A stretch of DNA of 64,000 bases from Tenacibaculum sp. AHE14PA (GTDB lineage Bacteria > Bacteroidota > Bacteroidia > Flavobacteriales > Flavobacteriaceae), in NCBI RefSeq assembly GCF_019278465.1, contig NZ_CP058983.1, positions 2,231,501 to 2,295,500 on the forward strand. The letters run 5' to 3'. Below, one piece after another: positions 52,679 through 62,309 of this stretch; position 1 is the first letter of the stretch; each line of letters begins with the position of its first letter. Made by a program: the position numbers and the translations under genes. The notes under the pieces are model-generated. The model was not told the DNA's origin. It searched no databases and saw only the letters and a list, made by a program, of their open reading frames with translations.

Positions 52679-53892
52679 TGAAAAAAACTGTTCTTTATCT
52701 CTCATTTTTATGTCTTTTTTTAATAAGCTTTTCTTCGTTTAGTCAAGAGCGAAAAACGCTGGAAAAAAAACACAAGGCAATTAAAAATGAAATTAAGCAG
52801 ATTAATAGTTTGTTGTTTAAAGCTAAAAAAGACAGAGGAAATGCTTTAGACGACTTAAAAGATTTGAGTCAAAAAATTGGTGCAAGAGAGCGTTTAATTG
52901 AAGTGATTGAATTAGAATCTAAAAAGCTATCTGATGAAATAGCTTTAAATGAAAAACAACTAGCAACCTATAACGATCAGTTAAAAAAATTAAAAGGAGA
53001 GTATTCTGATATGGTTGTAAAAACCCACAAAAGTAAATCTCAACAAAGTAAAACAATGTTTTTGTTGTCTTCTGAAAGCTTTTATCAAGCTTATAAGCGA
53101 TTAAAATACATGCAGCAATACAATGAGTATCGAAAAAAGCAAGGAGAAGATATCGTTGTAAAAACAACAGAAATTAAAGCATTTAATAACTCTTTAATCG
53201 AGAAAAGAAAAGCTAAAGAAAAATTAATTTTTGATGAAAAATCTCAAAAAGAAGAAATAGAATCTGATAAAAAAAATCAAGAAAAATTAATTTCTAAAGT
53301 TAAAAAGGAAGAAAAAAAATACAAACGAGATTTACAACAAAAATTAAAAGAAGAACAACGTATAACAGCTCGTATTGATAAATTAATTAAGGCTGCTATT
53401 GCAAAAGCAAATAAAGGTAAAAAAACATCTAAAAAAGGAGGTTCAGGATTTGTTTTAGATACTGCTGAAAAGAAATTGTTAGCAAATTTCGAGCAAAACA
53501 AAGGAAGTTTACCTTGGCCTGTAAGCGGAATTATTACCAGAAAATATGGTATACAACCGCATCCAACTTTTTCAGGAATAAAAATAAATAGCCCAGGATT
53601 ACATATAGTAACGAAAGCAAAAACAGACGCTAAAAGCATATTTAATGGCAAGATATTAGCACTTCAATCTCATTCTGGAGGGAAGAAATCAGTCTTAATT
53701 CAACACGGTAGTTATATATCATCTTATAATAACCTCGAAAGTGTTTATGTAAAAAAAGGAGATATTATAAAAACCGGAGATAAAGTAGGTAAAGTTTTTA
53801 CTGATAAGATTTCTGGTAAAACTACATTACTTTTTATTTTATCAAAAAATATTAATCGTTTAAATCCTGCAAAATGGATACGTACTAACTAA
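52678..53892 (+). CDS. EnvC-like murein hydrolase activator (degenerate M23/LytM domain)
   Basis: 404 residues: signal peptide (LYLSFLCLFLISFSSFS), a long coiled coil (about 22-250), then a LytM domain (about 280-404). In the LytM domain the zinc ligands of active M23 peptidases are not present as expected: the usual HxGxD site reads KINSPGLH, and the H-x-H site reads YNNL after IQHGSYISS. This matches EnvC/NlpD-type proteins that do not cut peptidoglycan but activate amidases at division. It overlaps the DUF4292 gene by one base. Confidence 0.88.
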   Translation: MKKTVLYLSFLCLFLISFSSFSQERKTLEKKHKAIKNEIKQINSLLFKAKKDRGNALDDLKDLSQKIGARERLIEVIELESKKLSDEIALNEKQLATYNDQLKKLKGEYSDMVVKTHKSKSQQSKTMFLLSSESFYQAYKRLKYMQQYNEYRKKQGEDIVVKTTEIKAFNNSLIEKRKAKEKLIFDEKSQKEEIESDKKNQEKLISKVKKEEKKYKRDLQQKLKEEQRITARIDKLIKAAIAKANKGKKTSKKGGSGFVLDTAEKKLLANFEQNKGSLPWPVSGIITRKYGIQPHPTFSGIKINSPGLHIVTKAKTDAKSIFNGKILALQSHSGGKKSVLIQHGSYISSYNNLESVYVKKGDIIKTGDKVGKVFTDKISGKTTLLFILSKNINRLNPAKWIRTN

Positions 53893-53901
53893 TATAAATC
53901 A

Positions 53902-54936
53902 ATGAAAAACCCTGCAAATTTCATCATAGTTATTGTTGTAATTATAGCCGCATTGGTTATTGGTAAAGGAATTTTAATTCCTTTTGTTTTTGCTTTACTT
54001 TTTTGGTTTTTAACACGTGAAATACGTAAAACTATATACAAAATACCACTTGCTAAAAAGTATATACCTATTTGGTTAAGTAATATATTAGTATTTACTT
54101 TTATTGTTTTAAGCTTTGGTTTTGTATCGGGAATTATTACAAATAGTATATCTGATTTAACAACATCTTACTCTAAATACGAGCCCAATATTGATGCTAT
54201 TATTAATAGTTTAGATGCCTATTTTCATATTGATATTATTAAATCGGTAAAATCTGTAATAGGTGATTTTAATTACGGCTCTTTTTTAGGGGATATTGCA
54301 AACGGAATTAGTAGTTTATTAGGAGATACTTTTATGATAATAATTTACGCTTTATTTATTTTTTTAGAAGAAAGTAGTTTTAAAAAGAAGCTTGTAAAAG
54401 TTTTTAAAGATAAAGACGATAAGTACACTAACATGAAATTTATGTTAGATAAAATTGAGTTTTCTATTTCTAATTACCTTCGCTTAAAAACATATGTAAG
54501 CTTACTTACTGGTTTTTTAAGTTATACTGTTTTGCTAATTGTTGGTGTAGATAGTGCGCCGTTTTGGGCATTTTTAATCTTTTTACTAAATTATATACCA
54601 ACAATAGGCTCGTTGGTAGCTACTATTTTTCCGGCAACTTTTAGTTTAATTCAGTTTGGTGAATTTACACCATTCTTAATTGTATTAATTGCTGTAGGTT
54701 CCGTACAAGTAGTGGTTGGTAATATTATAGAACCAAAATTATTTGGAAAATCACTAAACTTAAGTCCGCTAGTAACAATATTATCTTTAGCTGTTTGGGG
54801 AAAAATATGGGGCGTTACAGGTATGATTTTAAGTGTACCAATTACCGTAATTATGATTATTATCTTTTCGCAATTCGAGAAAACAAAAGCAGTCGCCATT
54901 TTCTTATCCGAAAACGGCGAAATAGATGAGATTTAA
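53902..54936 (+). CDS. AI-2E family transporter (PerM/UPF0118 type)
   Basis: 344 residues with about 7-8 membrane helices: two at the N-terminus, one at 60-80, a soluble middle part (80-150) and a helical C-terminal bundle with FLLNYIPTIGSLVATIFPA and VGNIIEPKLFGKSLNLSPL, which are family hallmarks. Members export autoinducer-2 or act in ion exchange; the substrate cannot be predicted. It begins 10 bp after the EnvC-like gene and is likely in the same transcript. Confidence 0.92.
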   Translation: MKNPANFIIVIVVIIAALVIGKGILIPFVFALLFWFLTREIRKTIYKIPLAKKYIPIWLSNILVFTFIVLSFGFVSGIITNSISDLTTSYSKYEPNIDAIINSLDAYFHIDIIKSVKSVIGDFNYGSFLGDIANGISSLLGDTFMIIIYALFIFLEESSFKKKLVKVFKDKDDKYTNMKFMLDKIEFSISNYLRLKTYVSLLTGFLSYTVLLIVGVDSAPFWAFLIFLLNYIPTIGSLVATIFPATFSLIQFGEFTPFLIVLIAVGSVQVVVGNIIEPKLFGKSLNLSPLVTILSLAVWGKIWGVTGMILSVPITVIMIIIFSQFEKTKAVAIFLSENGEIDEI

Positions 54937-54943
54937 GCTGTTT

Positions 54944-55456
54944 TTATCCTAAAAACAACGCCTTAAGCTCAGTAGCATCTTTAGGGTCTAATTTACCCGC
55001 TAAGACCAAACTTAATTGCTTTCTACGTAAAGCGCCATCGTAACGTTTTTGCTCTAATTCAGTTTCTGGATTAATTTGAGCAACCGGTACAGGCTTACCT
55101 GTTTCATCTACAGCAACAAACGTGTAAATTCCTTCATTTACCTTGGTTTTTTCACCAGATTGACGATCTTCAATCCAAACATCAACATATATCTCCATTG
55201 ATGATTTAAAAGCTCTCGAAACCTTTGCTTCAACCGTAACAACACTTCCTACAGGAACCGATTTGGTAAAAGCAACATGATTTACAGAAGCGGTAACCAC
55301 AATTCTTCTAGAATGACGACGTGCAGCAATACTACAAGCTCTATCCATACGAGCTAATAATTCTCCACCAAAAAGATTGTCTAAATAATTAGTTTCTCCT
55401 GGTAAAACAAGGTCGGTAAGTACTGTTAGTGATTGTTGTGGTGTTTTAGCTGTCAT
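54944..55456 (-). CDS. Acyl-CoA thioesterase (hotdog fold, YciA/BACH type)
   Basis: 170 residues. LPGETNYLDNLFGGELLARMDRACSIAARRH contains the N/D and hotdog-helix residues of the acyl-CoA hydrolase family, and VTASVNHVAFTKSVPVGSVV forms the next strands. It hydrolyses acyl-CoA to free acid and CoA; chain length unknown. Its stop lies 8 bp from the AI-2E gene stop, so the two are convergent without a clear terminator. Confidence 0.92.
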   Translation of the reverse strand: MTAKTPQQSLTVLTDLVLPGETNYLDNLFGGELLARMDRACSIAARRHSRRIVVTASVNHVAFTKSVPVGSVVTVEAKVSRAFKSSMEIYVDVWIEDRQSGEKTKVNEGIYTFVAVDETGKPVPVAQINPETELEQKRYDGALRRKQLSLVLAGKLDPKDATELKALFLG

Positions 55457-55515
55457 CAGTTAAATTTTGATGCAAAGATATAAATAAAGCTAAAAACAAG
55501 TTATTTAAAAGCCGA

Positions 55516-56412
55516 TTATTTAATCAATAACCAAGCATCGGCGCTTACAGTTTGCTGAATCAACGCTAACTCTTTACGAGCTTCCTCTTTAGAGTTAAAA
55601 CTTGTAAATGTAACCTGAGTTAATCCAAATTTATTTAGCCCTATTATTTTAGCATCATAACCAAGTTGTTGTAATTCTGCTAATTTATTTTCGGCATTTT
55701 TAACTTCCTGAAAAGCACCTGCAACAATATGAAAATTATTTTCTTTAGATTTTGATACATTTAAATTAATAGCCGGTAATGGGTTGTCGATTACAAAAGT
55801 TGCCGACTGTATCTTCTTGGTCGCTAATTTTTGTTGATCTGCTAATAATTCATTTTCAAATTGATACTGAATACCATTCCAACCAGCATAACTAACTCCT
55901 AATAAAATTACGGCTGTTGCTGCATATTTTAAAAATACTGGAATTTTATTTTCCTTTTCTTCAACAATAGGCAATGGTTTAACTTCTTGTTTAAACCTTG
56001 TTACTGAATTACCTTCAACTTCTGATAACCCAAAAGATGCTACTAAAAAGTTATGTGTAGCATTTGGTTCAAAAACAACCTGTTTTGCTTCGTTTAAAGA
56101 TAATGTTCCTACAGAAGCAACTGTAATAGTACTAGTTGCTATTTCTTTTTTCCACTCAACAACTGCATTTGCAATGAAAGCTGTCGCTTCTTCAAAAGAA
56201 ATATTTTTACTAGAAGCAATATGATTTGCCAATAAACCATCATTATGTTGCAAGTACGCATTAAAGGTAATTTGCTTTTTAGGCGGATAAAATGTGTGCG
56301 TAGCATCGTTCATTTTAGCACCTATTTTGTTGGTTACAAAACCTCCAAATTCAGGAACAATTACGCAATCGTATCTGTATAATAAATCGTTTATGTAGTT
56401 AGCTAATGTCAT
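55516..56412 (-). CDS. HU-CCDC81 and SPOR domain protein
   Basis: 298 residues. The first 130 match the tandem HU-like CCDC81 domains found in Bacteroidota (LLYRYDCVIVPEFGGFVTN, then FEEATAFIANAVVEWKKEI). A membrane helix (about 173-192: YAATAVILLGVSYAGW) follows. The C-terminal SPOR domain (NFHIVAGAFQEVKNAENKL onward) binds denuded peptidoglycan at division sites. Likely a division or cell-wall protein with its HU part in the cytoplasm. It is divergent from dprA. Confidence 0.92.
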   Translation of the reverse strand: MTLANYINDLLYRYDCVIVPEFGGFVTNKIGAKMNDATHTFYPPKKQITFNAYLQHNDGLLANHIASSKNISFEEATAFIANAVVEWKKEIATSTITVASVGTLSLNEAKQVVFEPNATHNFLVASFGLSEVEGNSVTRFKQEVKPLPIVEEKENKIPVFLKYAATAVILLGVSYAGWNGIQYQFENELLADQQKLATKKIQSATFVIDNPLPAINLNVSKSKENNFHIVAGAFQEVKNAENKLAELQQLGYDAKIIGLNKFGLTQVTFTSFNSKEEARKELALIQQTVSADAWLLIK

Positions 56413-56507
56413 AATAACAAATATAGTTTTTTTGCTGAGTAGTTTGTAATTTATACATAATTTTTATCAACAGTTTTTTTGTATATTGATAATCAAATTA
56501 TTGCTTC

Positions 56508-57611
56508 ATGAAATCAACTAAAATCTTAGCTATTCTTAGATTACAAGCCACTAAAAACGTGGGTGATATTTTAGCTAAAAAGTTAATTTCTGCAACTGGT
56601 AATGTAGAACAGGTGTTTAAAGAAACCGCAACTTCTTTGCAAAAAATAAACGGAATAGGATCTCATGTTACCAATCAATTATTTGATATTACTAACTTAA
56701 AAAGGGCAGAGGAGGAGCTGCTGTATATTCAAAAAAACAACATTAAATATTCTTATTTTTTAGATGATGATTATCCTCAGAACCTAAAACAATGTATCGA
56801 CGGACCTATTTTATTTTTTCATGATGGCAATATAAATCTTAATAGTAAAAAAATTATTTCGATTGTAGGTACACGAAAAATAACTTCTTATGGTCGTGAT
56901 TTCTGCAAGCAATTGATAGATGATTTATCAGCATACAATCCGATAATTGTTAGCGGATTTGCATACGGTGTAGATATTTGTGCCCATAAGGCAGCTATTA
57001 AAAACAACCTCCAAACTATTGGTGTTCTAGCGCACGGATTTGAACAAATTTATCCGAAAACACATAAAAAATATATGAGCGAGGTTCATAAAAACGGCGG
57101 ATTTATAACTGAGTTTTGGCATGAAGAACAACCACTACGTGAAAATTTTCTAAAACGAAATCGTATTGTTGCGGGTATTTCTAAAGCTACAATTATATTA
57201 GAATCTGCAGAAAAAGGAGGTTCTTTAGTAACTTCAGACATCGCAAATTCTTATAATCGTGATGTTTTTTCATTGCCTGGCAGAACAACCGATTTGTACA
57301 GCAAAGGCTGTAACAATCTTATTAAAAATAACCAAGCGCATTTATTAACCTCAGCAAATGATGTTGTAAAAATGTTAAACTGGGATATTCAACAATCAAA
57401 AACAGCAGATTCTGTGCAACAACAATTATTTGTTAATTTAAATGAGCAAGAGCAAAAAGTATATGATTTTTTACAACTAAGAGGAAAACAACTGTTAGAT
57501 GTAATTGCTTTAGAGTGTGATATTCCTGTTTATAAATTATCTTCTTTGTTACTTGAAATGGAACTTAAAGGTATTATTAAACCTTTGCCCGGTAAATTGT
57601 TTGCCATTTAG
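56508..57611 (+). CDS. dprA: DNA-processing protein DprA
   Basis: Loads RecA on incoming single-stranded DNA in natural transformation. 367 residues: helix-hairpin-helix/SAM-like start, Rossmann domain with IVGTRKITSYGRDFCKQL, IVSGFAYGVDICAHKAAI, GGFITEFWHEEQPLRENF, RNRIVAGISKATIILESAEKGG and VFSLPGRTTDLYSKGCNNLI, and a C-terminal winged helix (VYDFLQLRGKQLLDVIAL). All key elements are intact. Confidence 0.96.
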   Translation: MKSTKILAILRLQATKNVGDILAKKLISATGNVEQVFKETATSLQKINGIGSHVTNQLFDITNLKRAEEELLYIQKNNIKYSYFLDDDYPQNLKQCIDGPILFFHDGNINLNSKKIISIVGTRKITSYGRDFCKQLIDDLSAYNPIIVSGFAYGVDICAHKAAIKNNLQTIGVLAHGFEQIYPKTHKKYMSEVHKNGGFITEFWHEEQPLRENFLKRNRIVAGISKATIILESAEKGGSLVTSDIANSYNRDVFSLPGRTTDLYSKGCNNLIKNNQAHLLTSANDVVKMLNWDIQQSKTADSVQQQLFVNLNEQEQKVYDFLQLRGKQLLDVIALECDIPVYKLSSLLLEMELKGIIKPLPGKLFAI

Positions 57612-57623
57612 TACCTTTGACGC

Positions 57624-58709
57624 ATGTCTGAAGAAAAATTAATATCCCAAAGAAAACCTGCATATCCTATTAATAAAAAGCTAGCTCTTTATTTAAAAAG
57701 GCATAATAGAACAATTCAAATTCCTATTTTTTATGATGATTTGTTGCGTTTTCAAGGAGCAATATCTGTATACGATAAAGATGATAATGACACTTTGTGG
57801 GTTCGTGTGTATTACAATGAATTTGAACGAGAAGAAATAGATTTAAGTTTAAAAAAAATATATAATATCTTACACTCAAATGGTTCTGATGCAGGTATTA
57901 AACACTTAAATATTGATGCTGTTGATTTTTGCACCTTTGGTAACTCTCAGCCATTTAGAGTAAAAGTCCGTAATATTTTAAACGATAACTACACCTATTT
58001 TTACGTTAAAAAAACCGATGCTTCTCGTGTTTATGGCTTAGAGATTGAAGATATTTTATCGCCATACAATTTAAACTTCTTGGTATATAAAGACACTTTA
58101 ATTGAAGAGCATATTTCAGGAATTCCTGGTGATGTTTTTATAAAAGATTATTTAGATGATTGTTTAGAAATTGAAAAAACACAATTAGCAAAAGAGTTTG
58201 TAAAGTTTAACGAACGTTGTATGATTCGTTTATTAGGTGATATGCGTTCTTACAATTATGTTGTAGTGCCCACGCACGATTTTGAAAATGTAGTGTATAA
58301 AATACGTCCGATAGATTTTGATCAGCAATGTTATGAAGGCAAGTTTAAAGTGTATTATCCACAGTTTTTTAAAGAGAACTTAAAGATGGTGCAATTGGTT
58401 ACTAAAAAATTAGATTCTGAATCGGTAGAGCAATATCAATTAGAAGAAAGATCTATTGTTGCGAAAAGAATTTTAGCTACTCGTTCTCGCTTAAATAGAT
58501 TACTTGCCGCAATGAAATCAGATAACATTTCGATTCCTAAAAATATCGAAAAATTAAAATCTGAAATTTTTGAACTTACTGGCGATATAAATTTTAGAGA
58601 TAGTGACGGTATGGGTGAATTACTAGACAATGCCTTAACCTTTATTCGTAGAAATTACGAAGATGTAACTATGAAAAGTATTATACAGCAACAGCAAAAA
58701 TTATATTAA
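57624..58709 (+). CDS. Conserved hypothetical protein next to dprA
   Basis: 361 residues, soluble, starting 12 bp after dprA, so probably co-transcribed. Visible features: an N-terminal part with PIFYDDLLRFQGAISVYDKD, a middle region ending VYKIRPIDFDQQCYEGKFKVY and a charged helical C-terminus. The IRPIDFDQQ stretch looks like a metal-binding Asp motif of a kinase-like fold, but the remaining kinase motifs are not convincing. I know it only as a protein found in Flavobacteriia; function unknown. Confidence 0.82.
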   Translation: MSEEKLISQRKPAYPINKKLALYLKRHNRTIQIPIFYDDLLRFQGAISVYDKDDNDTLWVRVYYNEFEREEIDLSLKKIYNILHSNGSDAGIKHLNIDAVDFCTFGNSQPFRVKVRNILNDNYTYFYVKKTDASRVYGLEIEDILSPYNLNFLVYKDTLIEEHISGIPGDVFIKDYLDDCLEIEKTQLAKEFVKFNERCMIRLLGDMRSYNYVVVPTHDFENVVYKIRPIDFDQQCYEGKFKVYYPQFFKENLKMVQLVTKKLDSESVEQYQLEERSIVAKRILATRSRLNRLLAAMKSDNISIPKNIEKLKSEIFELTGDINFRDSDGMGELLDNALTFIRRNYEDVTMKSIIQQQQKLY

Positions 58710-58716
58710 TATAAAT

Positions 58717-60822
58717 TTACTCTTCAACAACTTGCATTGGAGAGTATATTTTTACCGCATTCTTTAAAACCTCAGCTTTATTTAAAGTCATTTTTTTAAG
58801 CTTATAATTGGTAAAATCTTCCATTTGAGAAGTTGCATGTTTATCGCCAATATTTGCGTTAGATCCGTATGAATTTATGGTTTCTATTTCTGTACCTTTA
58901 TCACTAAAACGAATTAATTCTATATGAGATTCACCTGCAAAAGCTCTATATGTTTTGTCGGTTTCATTTACTTTTTTAGAATAGATTGCTGCTAAAACAT
59001 CTGGCGCTCCACCTATTGGTAAATTTACATTTCCGCGAGAATGTCTTTGTAATTCGCCTAATTCTATTTGTAAAGAACCGTAGTTTTTTAACAACTCTTC
59101 TTTTGCTTTTGTAATTCCGAATACACAATCTTCTAACGTAACAGAACCTCGCCTAACATCACGCCCTTCTTGTTTTCTTTTTTCATTTAAGTGCATCCAA
59201 GTTAAAATATACAAAGCTGCTGTTTTATTGGTTTTATCCGTTTTTCTATCCCAAGTATTTAATAATAAAATTGCATCGGCTATATCTGGATAGTCAGACG
59301 GATTTAAATTCATTAAATCCTCTAAATTTAACGCAGTTCTGGTCATCATTTTGTTAGGATATTGATTATCATACTTAATAGTTTTAAAATCATCATATGA
59401 AATGGAATCGTATTCTTGCATCAGCTCTAAAAAACGAGAACTTCTATTATTTTCCATTCCCGTAATTTGATAGCCCATTTGTTTATTCAACGGGGTTTCT
59501 TTAAAATTATTAATAGAATCGGTTGCTGAAAAAGGCGTGTTATTGGTATTAAAAACCCAACCACTCGAAGGATTTAAAACTTGCGGCAAACTATCAAACG
59601 GAACCAACGTATTATCCCACAATGTTTTTGATGTGTTTCCTGGCAATACTTTACTCCAATCATAGGCAGGGTCTCTTACCGGAAAACTACCGTTACTTAC
59701 ATAATAAATATTGTCTTCTTTATCTGCATACACAATATTTAAGGCAGCAATTCCACGCATTTCTAAAGCCTCTTTAAACTCTTTAAAGTTGCTAGCTTTG
59801 TTCATTTTAAACCATTGCTCTGCCATTTTTATCGATTTCCCAACTACAAATCTCCATGCAAAAACACCATCATCTGTTTTAAAAGTTGGGCCGTATTTAC
59901 TTTCGTAAATAGTTTTTGAAATTGGCACTTTTATAGGACCAAATTTTAACCAAGACCAATATGTTTTTTCTTTTAACCCAATCCACTCCTCATCAAACTT
60001 ATAAAAATCATCTTTTTCTGGATGCATTTCTAGTTGATAAACATCAGAAAAATCGGCATGATTTACGGTATGTGCCCAACCTAAATTCTCATTTGCTCCA
60101 TGAAAAATACAAATCCCGCCAGCAAATGTTCCACCTAAAATATTCATTCCCTCTTCAGAAATTAAGTGCGCTTCGTACCAAGAATACCAACCCTCTAATG
60201 GTTGATGAGAGTTTACGGCTAAATACGTTTTACCGTCCGTCGTTTTATTTTTAGAAAAGGCAAAAGCATTAGATCCTTTAGGAACATCACTTTTTAAATC
60301 TTTAATAATAGTACCACCTAAAATCTTTTTTAGATCGTCTCCTGCGTGCGAAACTTCTAAATTACCCAATAGGTAGCCAGTAATAATATCAGCGCCTGTA
60401 AGTGGAAATAAATCATCTAACAACACTTTTTCTGGGTGCAACGTTGCATACGCGTTTACACCAGCAACAAAACTTTCTAAATATTTTTTAAAATCGCCAG
60501 TAACATCAGTATGGTATTTTTTTTCGGCAATTTCTTTTAATCCCATGAATTTAATTCCGAAATCTGCCACCAAGCCATCTTTTCCTTTTATTTCCCCCAA
60601 CATTCCTTTACAAGCTGCCATTAATTCTTGTAGCGTTACAAAATCATCTTCACATTGTGTCCACGCTAATCCGTAGGCAACCTCAGCATCAGTTTTTGCC
60701 ATAATATGTGGTACTCCGTATACATCTCTCGCTATTTTAATGTTTGATAATTCTTTTCCTTCGGGTGTTGAAGAGCAGCTAATTAAAAGTGTTAAAAAGA
60801 AGAAATAGAAAAGAGTACGCAT
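58717..60822 (-). CDS. Penicillin acylase family lipoprotein (Ntn hydrolase)
   Basis: 701 residues. Lipoprotein signal peptide with Cys16 (FFLTLLISCSST). The alpha chain includes ARDVYGVPHIMAKTDAEVAYGLAWTQCEDD. Self-cleavage would occur before Ser184 in PKGSNAFAF, the N-terminal nucleophile of the beta chain. FHGANENLGWAHTVNHADFSDVY follows as in family members. Substrates of the family include beta-lactams and acyl-homoserine lactones, so quorum-quenching is possible but not shown. It is convergent with the 57624 gene (7 bp). Confidence 0.94.
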   Translation of the reverse strand: MRTLFYFFFLTLLISCSSTPEGKELSNIKIARDVYGVPHIMAKTDAEVAYGLAWTQCEDDFVTLQELMAACKGMLGEIKGKDGLVADFGIKFMGLKEIAEKKYHTDVTGDFKKYLESFVAGVNAYATLHPEKVLLDDLFPLTGADIITGYLLGNLEVSHAGDDLKKILGGTIIKDLKSDVPKGSNAFAFSKNKTTDGKTYLAVNSHQPLEGWYSWYEAHLISEEGMNILGGTFAGGICIFHGANENLGWAHTVNHADFSDVYQLEMHPEKDDFYKFDEEWIGLKEKTYWSWLKFGPIKVPISKTIYESKYGPTFKTDDGVFAWRFVVGKSIKMAEQWFKMNKASNFKEFKEALEMRGIAALNIVYADKEDNIYYVSNGSFPVRDPAYDWSKVLPGNTSKTLWDNTLVPFDSLPQVLNPSSGWVFNTNNTPFSATDSINNFKETPLNKQMGYQITGMENNRSSRFLELMQEYDSISYDDFKTIKYDNQYPNKMMTRTALNLEDLMNLNPSDYPDIADAILLLNTWDRKTDKTNKTAALYILTWMHLNEKRKQEGRDVRRGSVTLEDCVFGITKAKEELLKNYGSLQIELGELQRHSRGNVNLPIGGAPDVLAAIYSKKVNETDKTYRAFAGESHIELIRFSDKGTEIETINSYGSNANIGDKHATSQMEDFTNYKLKKMTLNKAEVLKNAVKIYSPMQVVEE

Positions 60823-60853
60823 GTTAGTTGTTTTTTTGTAAATATAAACAATG

Positions 60854-61711
60854 TTATTTTTTACTACGGATACTTTCGATAATAACCGTTGCTAAAATTA
60901 AGCTTCCGCCCATAAAAGTGTTCCACGTAGGAATTTCATTTAAAAAGATAAAAGCTAAAATGATTCCGAATATAGGTTGTACACTACTAATAATACTTGC
61001 AGTGGATACTGAAAAAAACTGTAGTGAATGTACCATTAAACTATGGCCAATTGCTGTGGTTAACAATGCTAACAATAATACATACGGATATTGACTTTCA
61101 AACCCAGAAACATCCATAAAAAACAACACAGGTACTAAACATATTGTAATTATTAAGGTTTGATAAAACATTAATAATACACCGTTGTATTGCAATACAT
61201 ATTGTTTTAAAATTAAGATTCTAATCGAGTAGCATAGGGCAGAGAGGAGTCCGAATAATATTCCTTGAACATTCTTACTTTCTAAATTAAAATCTGGCGC
61301 TAATGTGTAAATCCCTAATAAAACCATGCAACCTAAAAGAAGATATATAGGGTTGAATTTTATTCTTAAAAACAAAGGCTCTAAAAAGGCTATCATTACC
61401 GGAAAAGTATATAAAGACAACATTCCGATAGCAACGTTAGATCGTTTTAGGGCATAGAAATAGGTAATCCAATGAAGAGCCATGAAAACTCCGCTAATTA
61501 TAAACGGCACCACATGTTTGGTGGATTTTAATGGAATATCAATTTTTTTAAATCGACAAAAAACATATAAAAATACCATAGCAAAAGCAGAGCGAAACCA
61601 TACAATTACCTCTGATGGCATAGCAATATATTTGCCCAAAACACCTGAAGTACTCACAAAAAATGTAGCTACTAATAGGCCTGATATATTTTTTAGATGA
61701 TTGTTTTGCAT
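60854..61711 (-). CDS. EamA/DMT superfamily transporter
   Basis: 285 residues with ten predicted helices in two EamA repeats. VATFFVSTSGVLGKYIAMP, FRSAFAMVFLYVFCRF, GVFMALHWITYFYALKRSNVAIGMLSLYTFPV and SVQPIFGIILAFIFLNEIP are typical. Substrate unknown (amino acids, metabolites). Starts 3 bp after the DUF457 protein's stop on the same strand, so the two genes form an operon. Confidence 0.92.
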   Translation of the reverse strand: MQNNHLKNISGLLVATFFVSTSGVLGKYIAMPSEVIVWFRSAFAMVFLYVFCRFKKIDIPLKSTKHVVPFIISGVFMALHWITYFYALKRSNVAIGMLSLYTFPVMIAFLEPLFLRIKFNPIYLLLGCMVLLGIYTLAPDFNLESKNVQGILFGLLSALCYSIRILILKQYVLQYNGVLLMFYQTLIITICLVPVLFFMDVSGFESQYPYVLLLALLTTAIGHSLMVHSLQFFSVSTASIISSVQPIFGIILAFIFLNEIPTWNTFMGGSLILATVIIESIRSKK

Positions 61712-61714
61712 TGG

Positions 61715-62251
61715 TTATTTTTTGCTTCTCTTAAAATAGCTTGTAATTAACATATAAATTATAATCGGAATTCCAATCCAAATAAACTCACTCATAAGCA
61801 CTTTAACACCTCTTTCACCAAAGAAACGTTCAATTCCAATAGGCGATACTTTAATTGGTCGCCACGGAAAAAAATACCGACTCGTATCGAAAGGAGAAAA
61901 AAATGCAACTCCTAAACCACCAGTTGTTAAAGCATCTAAAATAGCATGTGAAGCGGTACATATTGTAAAAAATAAAATGAGAACTGCACCTTTTTTGGTG
62001 AATATTTCTTTTCTGTAAAATATTAAGGTGATTAAAATCCCTAAAATGAACGCAAATAAAAGTGAATGCGAAAAGCCGCGGTGTCCCCAAAAACTGCTGT
62101 ATTTAACTCCGAAACTAAAGCCTATTACATCAGCATCTGGTACTATTGCACAACAAATGCCTAATAAAAGGAATTTCCAATTTACAATCGATTTCGAAAA
62201 TCCTTTTCCGATAGCAAACGATGCTAATGCGTGACCAAATATTGAAGCCAT
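61715..62251 (-). CDS. Membrane-bound metal-dependent hydrolase family protein (DUF457/YdjM-like)
   Basis: 178 residues, four or five hydrophobic helices, with the family's conserved histidine pattern: FGHALASFAIGKG, IVPDADVIGF, WGHRGFSHSLLFAF and SHAILDALTTGGLG. These His/Asp residues suggest a metal site in the membrane. Biochemical activity is not established for the family (some members are LexA-regulated). It precedes the EamA gene. Confidence 0.88.
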   Translation of the reverse strand: MASIFGHALASFAIGKGFSKSIVNWKFLLLGICCAIVPDADVIGFSFGVKYSSFWGHRGFSHSLLFAFILGILITLIFYRKEIFTKKGAVLILFFTICTASHAILDALTTGGLGVAFFSPFDTSRYFFPWRPIKVSPIGIERFFGERGVKVLMSEFIWIGIPIIIYMLITSYFKRSKK

Positions 62252-62309
62252 TTTATATTTTTTCTTTATTACGAATAGTAAAATGATGAAATAATCTTTT
62301 ATTTAGATA

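Noticed and set aside
61851..62234. Overlapping frames on both strands in the DUF457 gene
   Set aside because: The conserved His/Asp pattern of the 178-residue frame is clear; the other frames lack features.
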